From assembly GCF_011009555.1 (NCBI RefSeq), contig NZ_QXHD01000004.1, positions 4,230,203 through 4,294,202 of the forward strand: a stretch of DNA of 64,000 nucleotides, read 5' to 3'. This DNA comes from Adonisia turfae CCMR0081. GTDB lineage: Bacteria > Cyanobacteriota > Cyanobacteriia > Phormidesmidales > Phormidesmidaceae. Positions 54,912-64,000 of the stretch are shown piece by piece. The notes under the pieces are model-generated. The model was not told the origin of the DNA. It worked only from the letters and a program-made list of their open reading frames with translations, and ran no database searches. A program made the position numbers and the translations under genes. Numbering within the stretch: position 1 is the stretch's first letter; each line of letters starts with the position of its first letter.

Positions 54912-55893
54912 GTTACGTTTCCTCTATGGGGTCTAAAGTTCAAAGATGAAGTCAATTGACGTCTTAATGTGTGACTTTGGAGAGTAATCAAGCATACCGC
55001 AATCTCAGCACTTCAAAACACTAATCACCAAAATACTGACAGATTAAAGTTTTCCCTGATCTCTCTTTTTCTCTACAAACAGTTGAATCTCGAAGGCGAA
55101 TAAATTTCAATGCTTTTTTAACCACAGATTGCTTTTCGTAAGTAGGTTAGGGCTTCTATCCTATTTCTTATTCTCTACAGCCATTTGACTTTTGGCAATA
55201 TTTTAGATGCTAAACCTATATAAAATGTGTAGCTTCCTCCAACGACAATAGATCAAAATCAGTGAGATCGAGGCCAGTAAAAACCTCATAATCCGCTTCA
55301 GTGAGCAGCTTTTCCCATAATTTTCTTTGATCGACAATTGATTGACAAATGAGAAGTAGTTCATGCGAACTAATTGGCTAGATAAATCCTCGAAAGGGTG
55401 ATACTTACTTTTTAGTTGCTATCCTAGCGTTTCTTCAAATCTCTGAGATTCTTCAATAATCTAATTCACCGAGATGGTGTGCTTATGAAAGCCTCTGCAG
55501 ATGGTTGCTTGACGGCATATTTAGGTCAAAGGTAAGAATAGCTTCATCAAAGTTTCTGATGGGCTTTAATGTTTCTCATTTAAGAGCGCAAACCTGGTAA
55601 TAGCAGCCCCTTAATAAGCAATCTGTTCAAATATGCTTGAGTAACCATAGATAGATATAGACACTCAAGCCATCTACGTGGGCTTTTTAGCAAAATGTGA
55701 GTTAAGTGTCTATGGTCTCTCAAAAATCACCTCAAACTCTGCCACTCCCAACGTTGCGCCAATCTCCCTATGGCCTGGTATCGTCATATTCGAGTCCCCT
55801 GGTGAGTGATGCGTTTGATTGCTTTGAAATCTCCAAGAATTTAGATGCCTGATCAGGTGTCTTCTAGGTGAACTTGGGATCACTAGTTGCTGT
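54912..55893. other. Spacer containing a decayed gene
   Basis: 982 bases between two minus-strand genes. The part 55216-55640 holds minus-strand coding remnants (listed separately); 54912-55210 and 55641-55893 show nothing recognisable. Confidence 0.5.
55216..55640 (-). pseudogene. Degenerate coding remnant, family unknown
   Basis: Pieces that read like protein lie in shifted frames on the minus strand: PIRNFDEAILTFDLNMPSSN (about 55500-55560), IEESQRFEETLG then, after a stop, QLKSKYHPFEDLSSQLV (about 55370-55460), and IVDQRKLWEKLLTEADYEVF with TGLDLTDFDLLSLEEATHFI ending at a TAG at 55216-55218. At least one stop and two frame changes are needed to join them. The composition is strongly coding-like, so this is probably an old broken gene. 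I do not recognise the family. Confidence 0.5.
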
Positions 55894-56694
55894 TCACTTA
55901 AATGATTTTCTAAAGACCGGAGACTCTAATTGCAGGTAGTTCGATAACCAATACACGCACAGATAAAATGGCCCCGTATCCAATAGGGCTGCTACCAGTT
56001 TAAATACATAGCCATAACCAATAAACAGCAGTAGCTGAGTCCAAAGATCCTGGGTCGGATCAATTGGCAAGACACCAGCAAAAAAATGAGTAATCAGCAC
56101 CACCGCCGCCGTATCCACCAACTGACTGATCAATGTGGAGCCATTGTTTCGTAACCACAAATATTTTCCCTGGGTTAACTCTTTCCAAAAATGAAACAGC
56201 TGCACATCCACAAACTGAGCCGTTAGGTATGCGATCATTGAGGCTGTTACTGTGCCAAAGGTAAGATTCCGAATCTCGAAGAAAATGGGAAGACGTTCAG
56301 CTGCATCCTTTACCAATTCCCCTGTGGTGGGATCAACTGCTTCAAACCCTGGTAAAACCCCCCCCAGCCAAACAATAAATACAACCCATAGGTTAAGCAA
56401 CAGTCCCACCCAAACTACCTGATTGGCCCGATTACGACCATATAATTCAGAAATTAGATCAGTACATAAAAATGTAAGCGGATAGGGTAGTGCTCCTACG
56501 GCCACAGTAATGGCAAAATCATTCCAAGTGAAAATGTTGACAAACCGGCTAATTCCAAGAATATTCAGCATTCCCAAGGTGCCAAGGAATAAGCCTGATA
56601 AGACTAGAAAGACTACAGCACGCCGCTCCTGAATGTAGTCGGGTACTAAATTAGAAGTAACTTTAGAGATCGGATCGTTGATGCTGACTGACAT
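55894..56694 (-). CDS. VUT-family (queuosine precursor) transporter
   Basis: About 266 residues from the ATG at 56694; a TTG nine codons upstream (56721) is unlikely. A polytopic membrane protein of the VUT/YhhQ group (PF02592): RAVVFLVLSGLFLGTLGMLN, ALPYPLTFLCTDLISELYG, VDVQLFHFWKELTQGKYLWL, RNNGSTLISQLVDTAAVVL. The E-L-Y-G and S-Q-L-V-D-T motifs are family hallmarks. Characterised members (E. coli YhhQ) import 7-cyano-7-deazaguanine (preQ0) and related queuine precursors for tRNA modification. No preQ1 riboswitch was recognised upstream. Confidence 0.87.
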   Translation of the reverse strand: MSVSINDPISKVTSNLVPDYIQERRAVVFLVLSGLFLGTLGMLNILGISRFVNIFTWNDFAITVAVGALPYPLTFLCTDLISELYGRNRANQVVWVGLLLNLWVVFIVWLGGVLPGFEAVDPTTGELVKDAAERLPIFFEIRNLTFGTVTASMIAYLTAQFVDVQLFHFWKELTQGKYLWLRNNGSTLISQLVDTAAVVLITHFFAGVLPIDPTQDLWTQLLLFIGYGYVFKLVAALLDTGPFYLCVYWLSNYLQLESPVFRKSFK

Positions 56695-57342
56695 GGATAG
56701 ATAGATAGGAAACGAGGCCAAAGCTAAGTAACAGGAATAAAGGCTAACCAGCCGAGCAATTAATGTAGATTTTGGGTGTAAGGCATTCTTATGTTTAGAA
56801 GGTATCGTGCATGTAAATCCAGAAGATTATGACTTGAAAGATAATCTGAATCTTGACTTGACTCTCATCCTAAACCCTTCTCTCTAGGAGATGAGTACCC
56901 TCAACCATTTATCCCATCTATAGAATTAATCCAATCTTGCCTAGATTCAACGAAGGTTCCCATTGCGCATACCTTAAAACAGAATTGCGGCGGTGAACGC
57001 ATTGGCATCATCCACTCCCGTCATATACGTATCTACTTGAAACGTATCTACTTAAAATTTGCCGGATGGAATCATGATTTGGATCGGCAACAACCTCCAT
57101 TTATATAGCTGATAAGCCAATTTTTAGCCTTTAGCTCACCGATACGTATCATTTCTGATAACGCCTACATTCAGCGACTACTTGCCAAACCACTCAAAAC
57201 TTTTTTGCTCGATGCAGTCCCAATTCCATCCAGATGGGCACCAGACGACTAGAATTGATTATGCAATTCTGCAAGGTTGCCGAAAGTGGGCATCCGCAGA
57301 TGTATCTAACTGAAAACATTTATTAGGAAGGGGAAACCAAAC
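56695..57342. other. Divergent promoter region of VUT transporter and leuS
   Basis: 648 bases with no gene. It contains a hairpin with REP-like text (56864-56895) and a 12-base direct repeat ACGTATCTACTT at 57027 and 57042. A ribosome binding site AGGAAGGGG lies at 57325-57333, in front of the GTG start of leuS. Confidence 0.5.
56864..56895. repeat. REP-like hairpin
   Basis: CTCATCCTA (56864-56872) pairs with TAGGAGATGAG (56885-56895), with a 2-base bulge. The text between (AACCCTTCTCTC) resembles a degenerate form of a widespread cyanobacterial dispersed repeat; this is from memory. Confidence 0.4.
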
Positions 57343-59928
57343 GTGGAGTCTCGATACAATCCAGCAGACATCGAGAAAAAATGGCAGCAGCATTGGGTAG
57401 AACAGGGGCTAGACAAGACACCTGCGAACCCAGGGCAGAAAAAATTCTATGCCCTATCCATGTTCCCCTATCCTTCTGGCAACCTGCACATGGGGCATGT
57501 GCGTAACTACACGATTACGGATGTCATTGCTCGTGTACGTCGCATGCAGGGCTATAACGTGCTTCATCCCATGGGTTGGGATGCGTTTGGTCTACCCGCA
57601 GAAAACGCGGCTATTGACCGTGGCATTCCTCCGGCCAAATGGACGTATCAGAATATTGGCCAAATGCGAGAGCAGCTTAAAGAGTTGGGTCTTTCCTATG
57701 ACTGGGAACGGGAAGTGGCTACTTGCTCGCCAGACTATTACCGCTGGACCCAGTGGATCTTCTTGCAGTTTTACGAAGCGGGCTTGGCTTACCAAAAGGA
57801 AGCCGCTGTTAACTGGGACCCCATCGACCAGACTGTATTGGCCAATGAACAGGTTGATAGTGAAGGCCGCTCCTGGCGCTCGGGTGCAAAGGTGGAGCGT
57901 AAGTTGTTGCGTCAGTGGTTCCTCAAAATTACGGACTACGCTGACCAGTTGTTGAGCGATCTCGATCAGCTTGATGGCTGGCCCGAACGAGTCAAGCTTA
58001 TGCAGGCCAACTGGATTGGTAAGTCCACTGGAGCCCACGTGGTATTTACCACTGAGGACGGTGACGATATCAAAATTTACACCACTCGCCCAGATACGCT
58101 TTGGGGTGCATCCTTTATGGTGCTGTCTCCGGAGCATCCGCTGGTGGAAAAACTCACTACAGTTGACCAGACAGATGCCATTAAGGCCTACCAAGATACG
58201 GCAGCAGGCATGAGTGAGATGGATCGCACTGCTGAAAACCGTGAGAAAACTGGCGTGTGGACTGGAAGCTATGCCATCAATCCAGTTAACCACCAGAAAA
58301 TTCCCATTTGGATTGCTGACTATGTGTTGATGGATTATGGTACTGGTGCAATTATGGCAGTGCCTGCCCATGACCAGCGAGACTTTGAGTTTGCTCGTAA
58401 GTTTGATTTACCGATCCATGTGGTGGTGCAACCCGAGGGAGAAGCCTTAGAGTCGAACTCCATGGAGGAAGCCTATTCCCACGATGGCGTGATGGTTAAC
58501 TCGGGTCCTCTGGACGGGATTCCTGCGGGTAAAGGGGAAGGCCAGAGTGTTCCTGCCGCAATTAAGTGGTTAGAGGATAACAATAAGGGGGAAGGCACAG
58601 CCAACTATCGTCTGCGAGACTGGTTGATTTCTCGCCAGCGCTATTGGGGTGTGCCCATCCCCATGATCTACTGCGATAGTTGCGGCACGGTGCCCGTACC
58701 TGCCGATCAGCTCCCCGTGGTCTTGCCTGAGGATGTGGAATTTAGTGCTCGCGGTGGTTCACCGTTAGCTAAGATGACCGACTGGATTAATTGCCAGTGC
58801 CCCAGCTGTGGCGCAGATGCCAAGCGAGAAACGGACACGATGGATACGTTTATCGATTCGTCCTGGTATTTCTTGCGCTATGCCGATGCCAAGAATGAAG
58901 AGTTGCCCTTTGCAAAAAACAAGGCGAATGACTGGCTCGCAGTAGATCAATATGTGGGCGGTATTGAGCATGCCATTTTGCACCTGTTGTATTCCCGGTT
59001 CTTTACCAAGGTGTTGCGCGATCGCAACCTCGTCTCCATTGACGAACCCTTCCAGCGACTGTTGACCCAGGGTATGGTGCAGGCCATCACCTACAAAAAC
59101 CCCACCACTGGTAAGTACATCGCCCCTGGCGACATCGCCGATCTAAACGAGCCCAAAGATCCTGAAACCGACGACCCACTGCAGGTGTTCTACGAAAAAA
59201 TGTCCAAGTCGAAGTATAACGGCGTGGAACCCCGTGTGGTGCTCGGCAAGTATGGGGCCGACACCGCCCGCATGTTTATCCTCTTTAAAGCACCACCTGA
59301 GAAAGATTTGGAATGGGATGATGCCGATGTGGAAGGTCAGTTCCGTTTTTTGAATCGAGTATGGCTGTTGGTAAACGGCTTTGCAGAGACCCATGGCAGC
59401 AAAAGACGGATTACCAATGTGGATCAAAGCAGTCTCAACAAGGCTGACAAAGACTTGCGGCGGGCTATTCATACGGCTATTAAGGAAGTCTCAGAAGATG
59501 TTGAGGAAGGCTACCAGTTCAACACAGCCGTGTCTGAGCTGATGAAGCTGAGCAACGCTCTCAAAGATGCCAAACAACAAGACAGTGATGTCTATGCTGA
59601 GGGTGTGCAAACCTTAGTACTTCTTTTGGCCCCCTTTGCGCCCCACATTGCCGAAGAGCTGTGGCAAAAGTTGGGCTTTAGCGAGTCGGTTCACCGCCAA
59701 AGCTGGCCTACCTTTGAGGAAAGTGCCTTGGTAGCCGATGAGATTACCCTAGTGATCCAAATTAAGGGTAAAACCCGAGGCACCATTGCCGTTCCTGCCA
59801 GTGCTAGCAAGGATGAGCTAGAGCAGTATGCCCGCGCATCGGACATTGCCCAAAAACATCTTGCAGGCAAGGAGATTAAAAAGGTAATTGTGGTGCCAGG
59901 TAAATTGGTGAACTTCGTGGCTGTTTAA
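57343..59928 (+). CDS. leuS: Leucyl-tRNA synthetase
   Basis: 861 residues, full length. Class I signatures: the HIGH-like motif HMGH (49-52) in [20 protein letters not shown] and the KMSKS motif at about 619-623 ([13 protein letters not shown]). The CP1 editing domain that removes mischarged tRNA contains [13 protein letters not shown] and [15 protein letters not shown] zinc-binding-like CDSCG / CPSCG pair lies at about 445 and 485. The start is GTG, supported by AGGAAGGGG 9 bases upstream and by family alignment at [14 protein letters not shown]. It charges tRNA-Leu in the cytosol. It is preceded by a 650-base divergent region. Confidence 0.98.
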   Translation: MESRYNPADIEKKWQQHWVEQGLDKTPANPGQKKFYALSMFPYPSGNLHMGHVRNYTITDVIARVRRMQGYNVLHPMGWDAFGLPAENAAIDRGIPPAKWTYQNIGQMREQLKELGLSYDWEREVATCSPDYYRWTQWIFLQFYEAGLAYQKEAAVNWDPIDQTVLANEQVDSEGRSWRSGAKVERKLLRQWFLKITDYADQLLSDLDQLDGWPERVKLMQANWIGKSTGAHVVFTTEDGDDIKIYTTRPDTLWGASFMVLSPEHPLVEKLTTVDQTDAIKAYQDTAAGMSEMDRTAENREKTGVWTGSYAINPVNHQKIPIWIADYVLMDYGTGAIMAVPAHDQRDFEFARKFDLPIHVVVQPEGEALESNSMEEAYSHDGVMVNSGPLDGIPAGKGEGQSVPAAIKWLEDNNKGEGTANYRLRDWLISRQRYWGVPIPMIYCDSCGTVPVPADQLPVVLPEDVEFSARGGSPLAKMTDWINCQCPSCGADAKRETDTMDTFIDSSWYFLRYADAKNEELPFAKNKANDWLAVDQYVGGIEHAILHLLYSRFFTKVLRDRNLVSIDEPFQRLLTQGMVQAITYKNPTTGKYIAPGDIADLNEPKDPETDDPLQVFYEKMSKSKYNGVEPRVVLGKYGADTARMFILFKAPPEKDLEWDDADVEGQFRFLNRVWLLVNGFAETHGSKRRITNVDQSSLNKADKDLRRAIHTAIKEVSEDVEEGYQFNTAVSELMKLSNALKDAKQQDSDVYAEGVQTLVLLLAPFAPHIAEELWQKLGFSESVHRQSWPTFEESALVADEITLVIQIKGKTRGTIAVPASASKDELEQYARASDIAQKHLAGKEIKKVIVVPGKLVNFVAV

Positions 59929-60066
59929 GCCCTTGCAGTTAAACGGTTTCATCGAGGGATGTTACAAGGAATAGCTGAAAGTAGCTGTGATTAGGTGAAT
60001 GTAACCATCTATGGTTATGATAGGAGTTGCGATCGCAATATTCTGCACCTTTGGAGCATTTCCACC

Positions 60067-60387
60067 ATGGCCACCGACTACATCCCCGATGAAGCCGCTC
60101 TCGACAATCTCATTACCAGTAAGCCTCTAGTTGTCATAGACTTCACAGCCTCTTGGTGTGGTCCATGTAAACTCGTTGGCCCATTAATGGATCAGCTTGC
60201 AGAAGAGTACGGTGAGAAAATTACAGTTGCCAAACTTGATATTGATGCCAATAAGCCCGTTGCTAAGCGATTTGGCATCAAAAGTATTCCCGCCGTTCTA
60301 TTCTTCAAACAAGGGGAACAGATAGACACCGTCATCGGAGCCAAGCCCTACAGCGAGTTTAGTGCAACCCTAGAAAAGCATCTATAA
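60067..60387 (+). CDS. trxA: Thioredoxin
   Basis: 106 residues from the ATG at 60067 (MATDYIPDEAALDN); the frame opens upstream at 59995 but those residues are not thioredoxin-like. The active site is WCGPC (Cys31/Cys34) in FTASWCGPCKLVGPLMDQ, and the cis-proline is in SIPAVLFF. It reduces disulfides in cytosolic enzymes using electrons from thioredoxin reductases. A hairpin lies directly after the stop (60391-60420). In some cyanobacteria the small RNA Yfr1 lies next to trxA; its ACTCCTCACAC core is not seen here. Confidence 0.95.
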   Translation: MATDYIPDEAALDNLITSKPLVVIDFTASWCGPCKLVGPLMDQLAEEYGEKITVAKLDIDANKPVAKRFGIKSIPAVLFFKQGEQIDTVIGAKPYSEFSATLEKHL

Positions 60388-60390
60388 AGG

Positions 60391-60420
60391 AGTTTGCCAG
60401 TTAGCAGCTAGGCAAACTTT
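60391..60420 (+). terminator. Terminator-like hairpin after trxA
   Basis: AGTTTGCC (60391-60398) pairs with GGCAAACT (60411-60418), loop of 12 bases, followed by TT. It begins 4 bases after the trxA stop. Confidence 0.55.
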
Positions 60421-60436
60421 GCCGTTGCTGATTTAG
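60421..60436 (+). repeat. Dispersed 16-base element, copy C
   Basis: GCCGTTGCTGATTTAG; variants at 15268 and 15718. Confidence 0.4.
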
Positions 60437-60723
60437 AAATGCACCCAGCACAGCTACGTGAGTGAATATGCCCACTAGGCAGGGCTTTAAGTAGCGTCGT
60501 CAGCATTGGCATCCCATTGTCTGTTCTCGAACTCAACATTTCAGCCGTTTTATCAAGAAAACTTCAGCTATATTGCGTAAACACCCCTTAATTTATCCGA
60601 CTAAACTAAGGACATATAAATACAACAAGCAAGTTTGCAGTTAATCTTATCGATTTTTTGCTTGACACTTGGCTGGTTTGTGTTCCCTTTTTTAATCCTC
60701 TGACACGTTTGTGTCATCTATAT
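60437..60723 (+). ncRNA. Candidate small RNA locus between two terminators
   Basis: The 300 bases between the trxA hairpin and the strong terminator at 60724 contain no gene, yet the second terminator needs a transcript to end. A 16-base inverted repeat TGACAC-GTTT-GTGTCA (60701-60716) lies just before it. A TTGACA sequence at 60662 has no good -10 partner. A small RNA ending at 60758 is possible; this is an inference from the orphan terminator. Confidence 0.3.
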
Positions 60724-60758
60724 TCCCAATGAGCTAATCGGCTCATTGGGATTTTTTT
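60724..60758 (+). terminator. Strong orphan Rho-independent terminator
   Basis: CCCAATGAGC pairs with GCTCATTGGG (10 pairs) around a TAATCG loop and is followed by A and seven T residues. It is 337 bases after trxA, with another hairpin in between. Confidence 0.88.
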
Positions 60759-61165
60759 AGGGATAGCGTTTGCTGTAAATTAGAAATTCTGAGCAAGGAA
60801 TAGCCATTGGCGGTTCGTTTATTCCAACTGGCTAATAAAATCCTTAAATACACTGACAGCAACCAAACCAGGATGTATTTTTTTTAGCATACCCACCAAT
60901 TGGCCCTCACCCATTGAGGCTGTGACCCCTCCCCCTAGATAACGTGTATAACGCACCTAAGCTGGGTAGACTATGGGATGTCACATTTCCTAACCTCTGT
61001 AATGAAAATTACGAATATCGCTCGTTGATGTCCAACAGCTATTTCCGTAACCCTACCTAGTTATTTGTTCAACTTTATCGATTTTTTAACAAACACAGAG
61101 AGTATCTAAGAAAATACATCCACCCTGCTTTTTGTGGCATTGCTGCTCACGCGTAGATCTACTAT
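60759..61165. other. Intergenic spacer upstream of the Crp-like gene
   Basis: About 400 bases without a visible gene, AT-rich; expected to carry the promoter of the regulator gene. Confidence 0.45.
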
Positions 61166-61873
61166 ATGACTACACTTACCCTGAAAAAGTCCATGCGGCC
61201 CGATCTCCTAAGTGAACTATTTCCACTCTTTAATGCCGCAAATCCTGAAACCTTAACGGGTCTTTTATCTGCATCCACCGAACTTACGTATCCAGCCGGT
61301 CGCACTGTCCTCATGGAAGACTCCTGGGGTAATGCTATCTACCTGATTGTGGCTGGCTGGATTAAAGTACGCCATGACACCGGTGGCGATTACGTTACAT
61401 TAGCCGTTTTAGGTAAAGGCGATTTCTTTGGGGAAATGGCCATCCTGGATGAGTCCCCCCGCTCCACGGACGTCGTCGCTCTGTCGCCGGTTAAGTTACT
61501 AAGCATTCCAGCTCAGCACTTCATCGACACCCTTTTTCAAGATCATCACCTGCATCATCGCATGCTACAGATGATGGTACAGCGACTACGCCATACCAAT
61601 AGTCATTTTCAGCGGCGACGCAAGCCCATGGCGGTAAAGCTAGCCCATACCCTTGTCGCCCTAGCCGAAGCCTATGGCGACAAGACAAACGCTGCTCCAG
61701 AAATTTTCAACCTGACGATTGATGATCTAGCCGCCATTGCCAATATTCCTAAAGATGACGCAACCAAGATTATGGAAAAGCTGCATGAAAAGGATTGGGT
61801 TGTCATCAGTGATAATGGCCAGACACTTCAGTTAAAAGGGTTTAATCATCTGACTCAGCTGGCACAGAAGTAG
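61166..61873 (+). CDS. Crp/Fnr-family transcription regulator
   Basis: 235 residues. The N-terminal cyclic-nucleotide-binding fold (about 20-130) includes GKGDFFGEMAILDESPRSTD, with the Glu and Arg positions that bind cAMP phosphate/ribose retained, but Thr where cAMP-responsive members often have Thr/Ala next to Arg. A dimer helix follows (HHRMLQMMVQRLRHTNSHFQ), then a C-terminal helix-turn-helix (FNLTIDDLAAIANIPKDDAT). It is a DNA-binding regulator; whether cAMP is the ligand is uncertain. No target can be named from the window. Single gene. Confidence 0.92.
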   Translation: MTTLTLKKSMRPDLLSELFPLFNAANPETLTGLLSASTELTYPAGRTVLMEDSWGNAIYLIVAGWIKVRHDTGGDYVTLAVLGKGDFFGEMAILDESPRSTDVVALSPVKLLSIPAQHFIDTLFQDHHLHHRMLQMMVQRLRHTNSHFQRRRKPMAVKLAHTLVALAEAYGDKTNAAPEIFNLTIDDLAAIANIPKDDATKIMEKLHEKDWVVISDNGQTLQLKGFNHLTQLAQK

Positions 61874-61925
61874 TTATAGGGTATCAACTCACATCAGGAC
61901 AGCTCCCAACAAAATAGCCATCAGG

Positions 61926-61978
61926 GGTCAGGAGTCAGGAGGGTACTGGCTTCTGATTTCTGATTTCTGATTTCTGAG
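61926..61978. repeat. Short tandem heptamers
   Basis: GGTCAGGAGTCAGGAG at 61926-61941 and four copies of TTCTGAT (last one TTCTGAG) at 61951-61978: typical cyanobacterial short tandem repeats. Confidence 0.75.
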
Positions 61979-62134
61979 TCCTAACTAACCAAGATCTCCC
62001 AGCTCAAATTGATGCCCCCTGATGCATCAGTCTGATTACAAATCATTGCGACATATTGAAAAAAATCTTGCCCCACGGAGGTGTTCTTAAAGTTAGGCAG
62101 ATACTTAAGATGCCGTGCCACACAGTGAAGCTTC

Positions 62135-62626
62135 ATGGGTACTCAACTGCCTCCGTCTATTACCCCTCGTCAAATGAATCTGCTCCGCATCGTGCTAGCA
62201 CTGGCATGGGCTGATGGCAACTTAGCCAAAGAAGAGGCTGATGTCATGCTCACTAACTTTAGTCAGGTTTTTGCCAATACACCTGAAGCTCAAGAGGCCG
62301 TTAAACAGGAACTCCAAGGTTATTTAGTACAGGATATTCCCCTAGAAGAGGTAGTCCCCAACATCACAACTCAGGCAGAAAAGGAATTTGTCCTACGCCT
62401 GGGCTATGAGGTGATCAGTGCTAGTGCTCGAACACCAGATGAAGATCTGATCAACCAAGACGAACAAGCCACCTATGAAAAGTTAGTAGACTTGCTAGGA
62501 CTGCCGAGTGGCACCGTTCAGCGGATTGAGCAATCAGCCCAAATAGCCCTTGGTCAAAATCAAGCCCAGGGTAGTAATGTAGTTGATCTGCTAACGTACC
62601 AGCTGCGGGAACATTTGAAGGGCTAA
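62135..62626 (+). CDS. TerB-like protein
   Basis: 163 residues, all-helical. The pattern MNLLRIVLALAWADGNLAKE with a conserved Asp in the first repeat matches the TerB family (tellurite-resistance associated, metal-binding helical bundle); the second half (AEKEFVLRLGYEVISASART, PDEDLINQDEQATYEKLVDL) repeats it. TerB-like proteins are common in cyanobacteria without the rest of the ter operon and their function there is not established. Convergent with nadA, 16 bases apart. Confidence 0.85.
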   Translation: MGTQLPPSITPRQMNLLRIVLALAWADGNLAKEEADVMLTNFSQVFANTPEAQEAVKQELQGYLVQDIPLEEVVPNITTQAEKEFVLRLGYEVISASARTPDEDLINQDEQATYEKLVDLLGLPSGTVQRIEQSAQIALGQNQAQGSNVVDLLTYQLREHLKG

Positions 62627-62642
62627 ACCTCAACATCCATGG

Positions 62643-63599
62643 CTAAGCACTCATCGTTAACATACGTTGAATAGGCACCAACGCTTTTTTCTGAATGTCC
62701 GCAGGCAGCGTAATTTCAGGGGTGCGATTTTTCATCGCTAAGTAGAGCTTTTCCAAGGTATTTAGACGCATGTGGGGGCACTCGTTGCACTGGCAATTAG
62801 CATCGGGTGGGGCAGGGATAAATAACTTATGAGGTACCTGCTTTTCCATCTGGTGGATAATGCCAGCCTCTGTGACCACAATAAATTGCTCAATCTCGCT
62901 GCTTTCTACATACTTGAGCAGAGCCGTGGTTGAACCAATATAGTGGGCGTGGTGCAAAATGGCCTCTTCACACTCGGGGTGAGCCACAATTTCGGCATTG
63001 GGATATTCCATTTTGAGCTGCAGCATTTTCTTCTCTGAAAAGGTCTCGTGCACAATGCAGCTGCCTTGCCATAACACTAGATCGCGTCCAGTTTGGGCTG
63101 CAACGTAGCGCCCTAGGTTACGGTCAGGCGCAAAAATAATTGGCTGCTCCGGTGGAATCTGGTTCACAAGTTTTACGGCATTTGAGCTGGTACAAATAAT
63201 GTCGCTCATGGCCTTAATTTCAGCGGTGCAATTGATATATGACACCACAATATGATCAGGGTGGGCGGCCTTAAATTTGGAAAACTCTGTCGGCGGACAG
63301 CTATCCGCCAGTGAACAACCTGCATCTAAATCTGGCAACAGCACTAACTTGTCAGGGTTCAATATTTTGGCCGTCTCCGCCATAAAGTGCACCCCAGCAA
63401 ACACAATCACCTCAGCATCAGTGGCCGCCGCTTTCTGAGATAGCCCCAGCGAATCCCCAATATAGTCAGCAATATCTTGGATGTCAGGCTCTTGGTAGTA
63501 ATGGGCCAACACAATGGCATTGAGTTCTTTTTTCAAGTCTTCAATGGCCCTAAACAGATCCTTAGGTAACGTGGCCGATGCTGATGCGGTTGTGAACAT
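62643..63599 (-). CDS. nadA: Quinolinate synthase A
   Basis: 318 residues, the usual length. [20 protein letters not shown] at the N-terminus, [13 protein letters not shown] (Cys95), [12 protein letters not shown] (Cys181) and [11 protein letters not shown] (Cys269/271/274): the cysteines that hold the [4Fe-4S] cluster are present. It condenses iminoaspartate with dihydroxyacetone phosphate to quinolinate in de novo NAD synthesis. Start ATG at 63599. No nadB or nadC is adjacent. Confidence 0.97.
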   Translation of the reverse strand: MFTTASASATLPKDLFRAIEDLKKELNAIVLAHYYQEPDIQDIADYIGDSLGLSQKAAATDAEVIVFAGVHFMAETAKILNPDKLVLLPDLDAGCSLADSCPPTEFSKFKAAHPDHIVVSYINCTAEIKAMSDIICTSSNAVKLVNQIPPEQPIIFAPDRNLGRYVAAQTGRDLVLWQGSCIVHETFSEKKMLQLKMEYPNAEIVAHPECEEAILHHAHYIGSTTALLKYVESSEIEQFIVVTEAGIIHQMEKQVPHKLFIPAPPDANCQCNECPHMRLNTLEKLYLAMKNRTPEITLPADIQKKALVPIQRMLTMSA

Positions 63600-63872
63600 A
63601 GAGATAAACTCGTGCCTAGTTTTAGTTTGATTTTAATTGCAACGTGACTTGATTATAGTTATTTTAACCATAACTGTCAGCAGGGTCTTTTGTATGTCTT
63701 AATTAAATAGCCCTCAATAGGTAGTTGGTTTCAAGATAGAGCAATTGTTTTATAGGGAGCAGAGATCAGGAGTTAGTAGGGATCAGGTGTCAGTCGAGGC
63801 CAGAGAACAGTGCCTCACTGACTACTGCCCTCCGCATAACCCAGAAGATGTCCCAGCTTAAGTGTGCATTCC

Positions 63873-64000
63873 CTAATTTTTCAAAACCACATCAAACTGC
63901 TGGCATATGGATGTCACAGCCTCTACCCACCCTTGGGGGGCCGGTGATGGCGCAATTTCCCAACTACGATTTCCTAGTTGAGGATGGGGCCCTTCAACCC
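63873..64000 (-). CDS. C-terminal end of a protein, N-terminus outside window
   Basis: A minus-strand frame open to base 64000 ends in TAG at 63873-63875. The 41 visible codons read GPHPQLGNRSWEIAPSPAPQ, then GWVEAVTSICQQFDVVLKN. The composition is coding-like. I cannot name the family from so little. Confidence 0.5.
   Translation of the reverse strand, partial: VEGPHPQLGNRSWEIAPSPAPQGWVEAVTSICQQFDVVLKN

Noticed and set aside
56695..57342. preQ1 riboswitch upstream of the VUT transporter
   Set aside because: No preQ1-I or preQ1-II consensus found by eye on the minus strand.
57592..58371. 259-codon minus-strand frame
   Set aside because: Lies entirely inside leuS on the other strand; leuS motifs are unambiguous.
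60661..60700. TTGACA at 60662 as a promoter -35 box
   Set aside because: No -10-like hexamer at 16-18 bases; the nearest (TTTAAT) is 23 bases away.
1..64000. CRISPR array
   Set aside because: No series of regularly spaced repeats of 25-37 bases; tandem repeats seen are short or directly adjacent.

Overview
This is a cyanobacterial chromosome-like segment. The signs are repeated HIP1 octamers (GCGATCGC, e.g. near 827, 2040, 11634, 43274 and 48345), a cyanobacterial CrtD-type carotenoid desaturase, ClpC, a HepC-like sugar transferase, an orthocaspase-type protein and L32 with an acidic tail. Moderate GC and long, repeat-bearing intergenic stretches would fit a non-heterocystous filamentous or Acaryochloris-like lineage, but the window cannot settle genus.

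Region 1 (1-14227, all on the minus strand) is an exopolysaccharide locus read right to left: outer-membrane export protein, GT4 glycosyltransferase, Wzc-like chain-length/ATPase protein, HepC-like phosphoglycosyltransferase, Wzx-like flippase, hexapeptide acyltransferase, pyruvyltransferase, three GT4 enzymes and a GT2 enzyme cut by the left edge. Together they would build a lipid-linked repeat unit, decorate it with acyl and pyruvyl groups, flip it and export it. No Wzy polymerase is in the window. A gene-poor 2.2 kb stretch (14228-16469) follows.

Region 2 (16470-32586) is mainly housekeeping: crtD, AlkD-like repair, a methyltransferase, a signal peptidase I with an extra membrane domain, clpC, an ABC-class ATPase, a large membrane-anchored pentapeptide-repeat protein with four long modules, and gnd.

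Region 3 (32600-45000) is the most unusual part: a ParM-like actin gene with a small partner gene resembling ParR, separated by an inverted repeat and preceded by nested inverted repeats; a FecR-domain proline-rich secreted protein; a GHL10 hydrolase; a SUI1 factor; DUF427; and a caspase-fold protein whose catalytic His-Cys pair is replaced by Tyr-Asn. Several palindromes and tandem repeats lie here.

Region 4 (45165-64000) holds rpmF, a decayed cation:proton antiporter, a hybrid histidine kinase, a STAS protein, a PlsC-type acyltransferase, a stand-alone sensor-like protein, small enzymes, a second decayed gene, a VUT-family transporter, leuS, trxA with a possible small RNA after it, a Crp/Fnr regulator, a TerB-like protein, nadA and a partial CDS at the right edge. 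No tRNA, rRNA, CRISPR array, intact transposon or prophage was seen.
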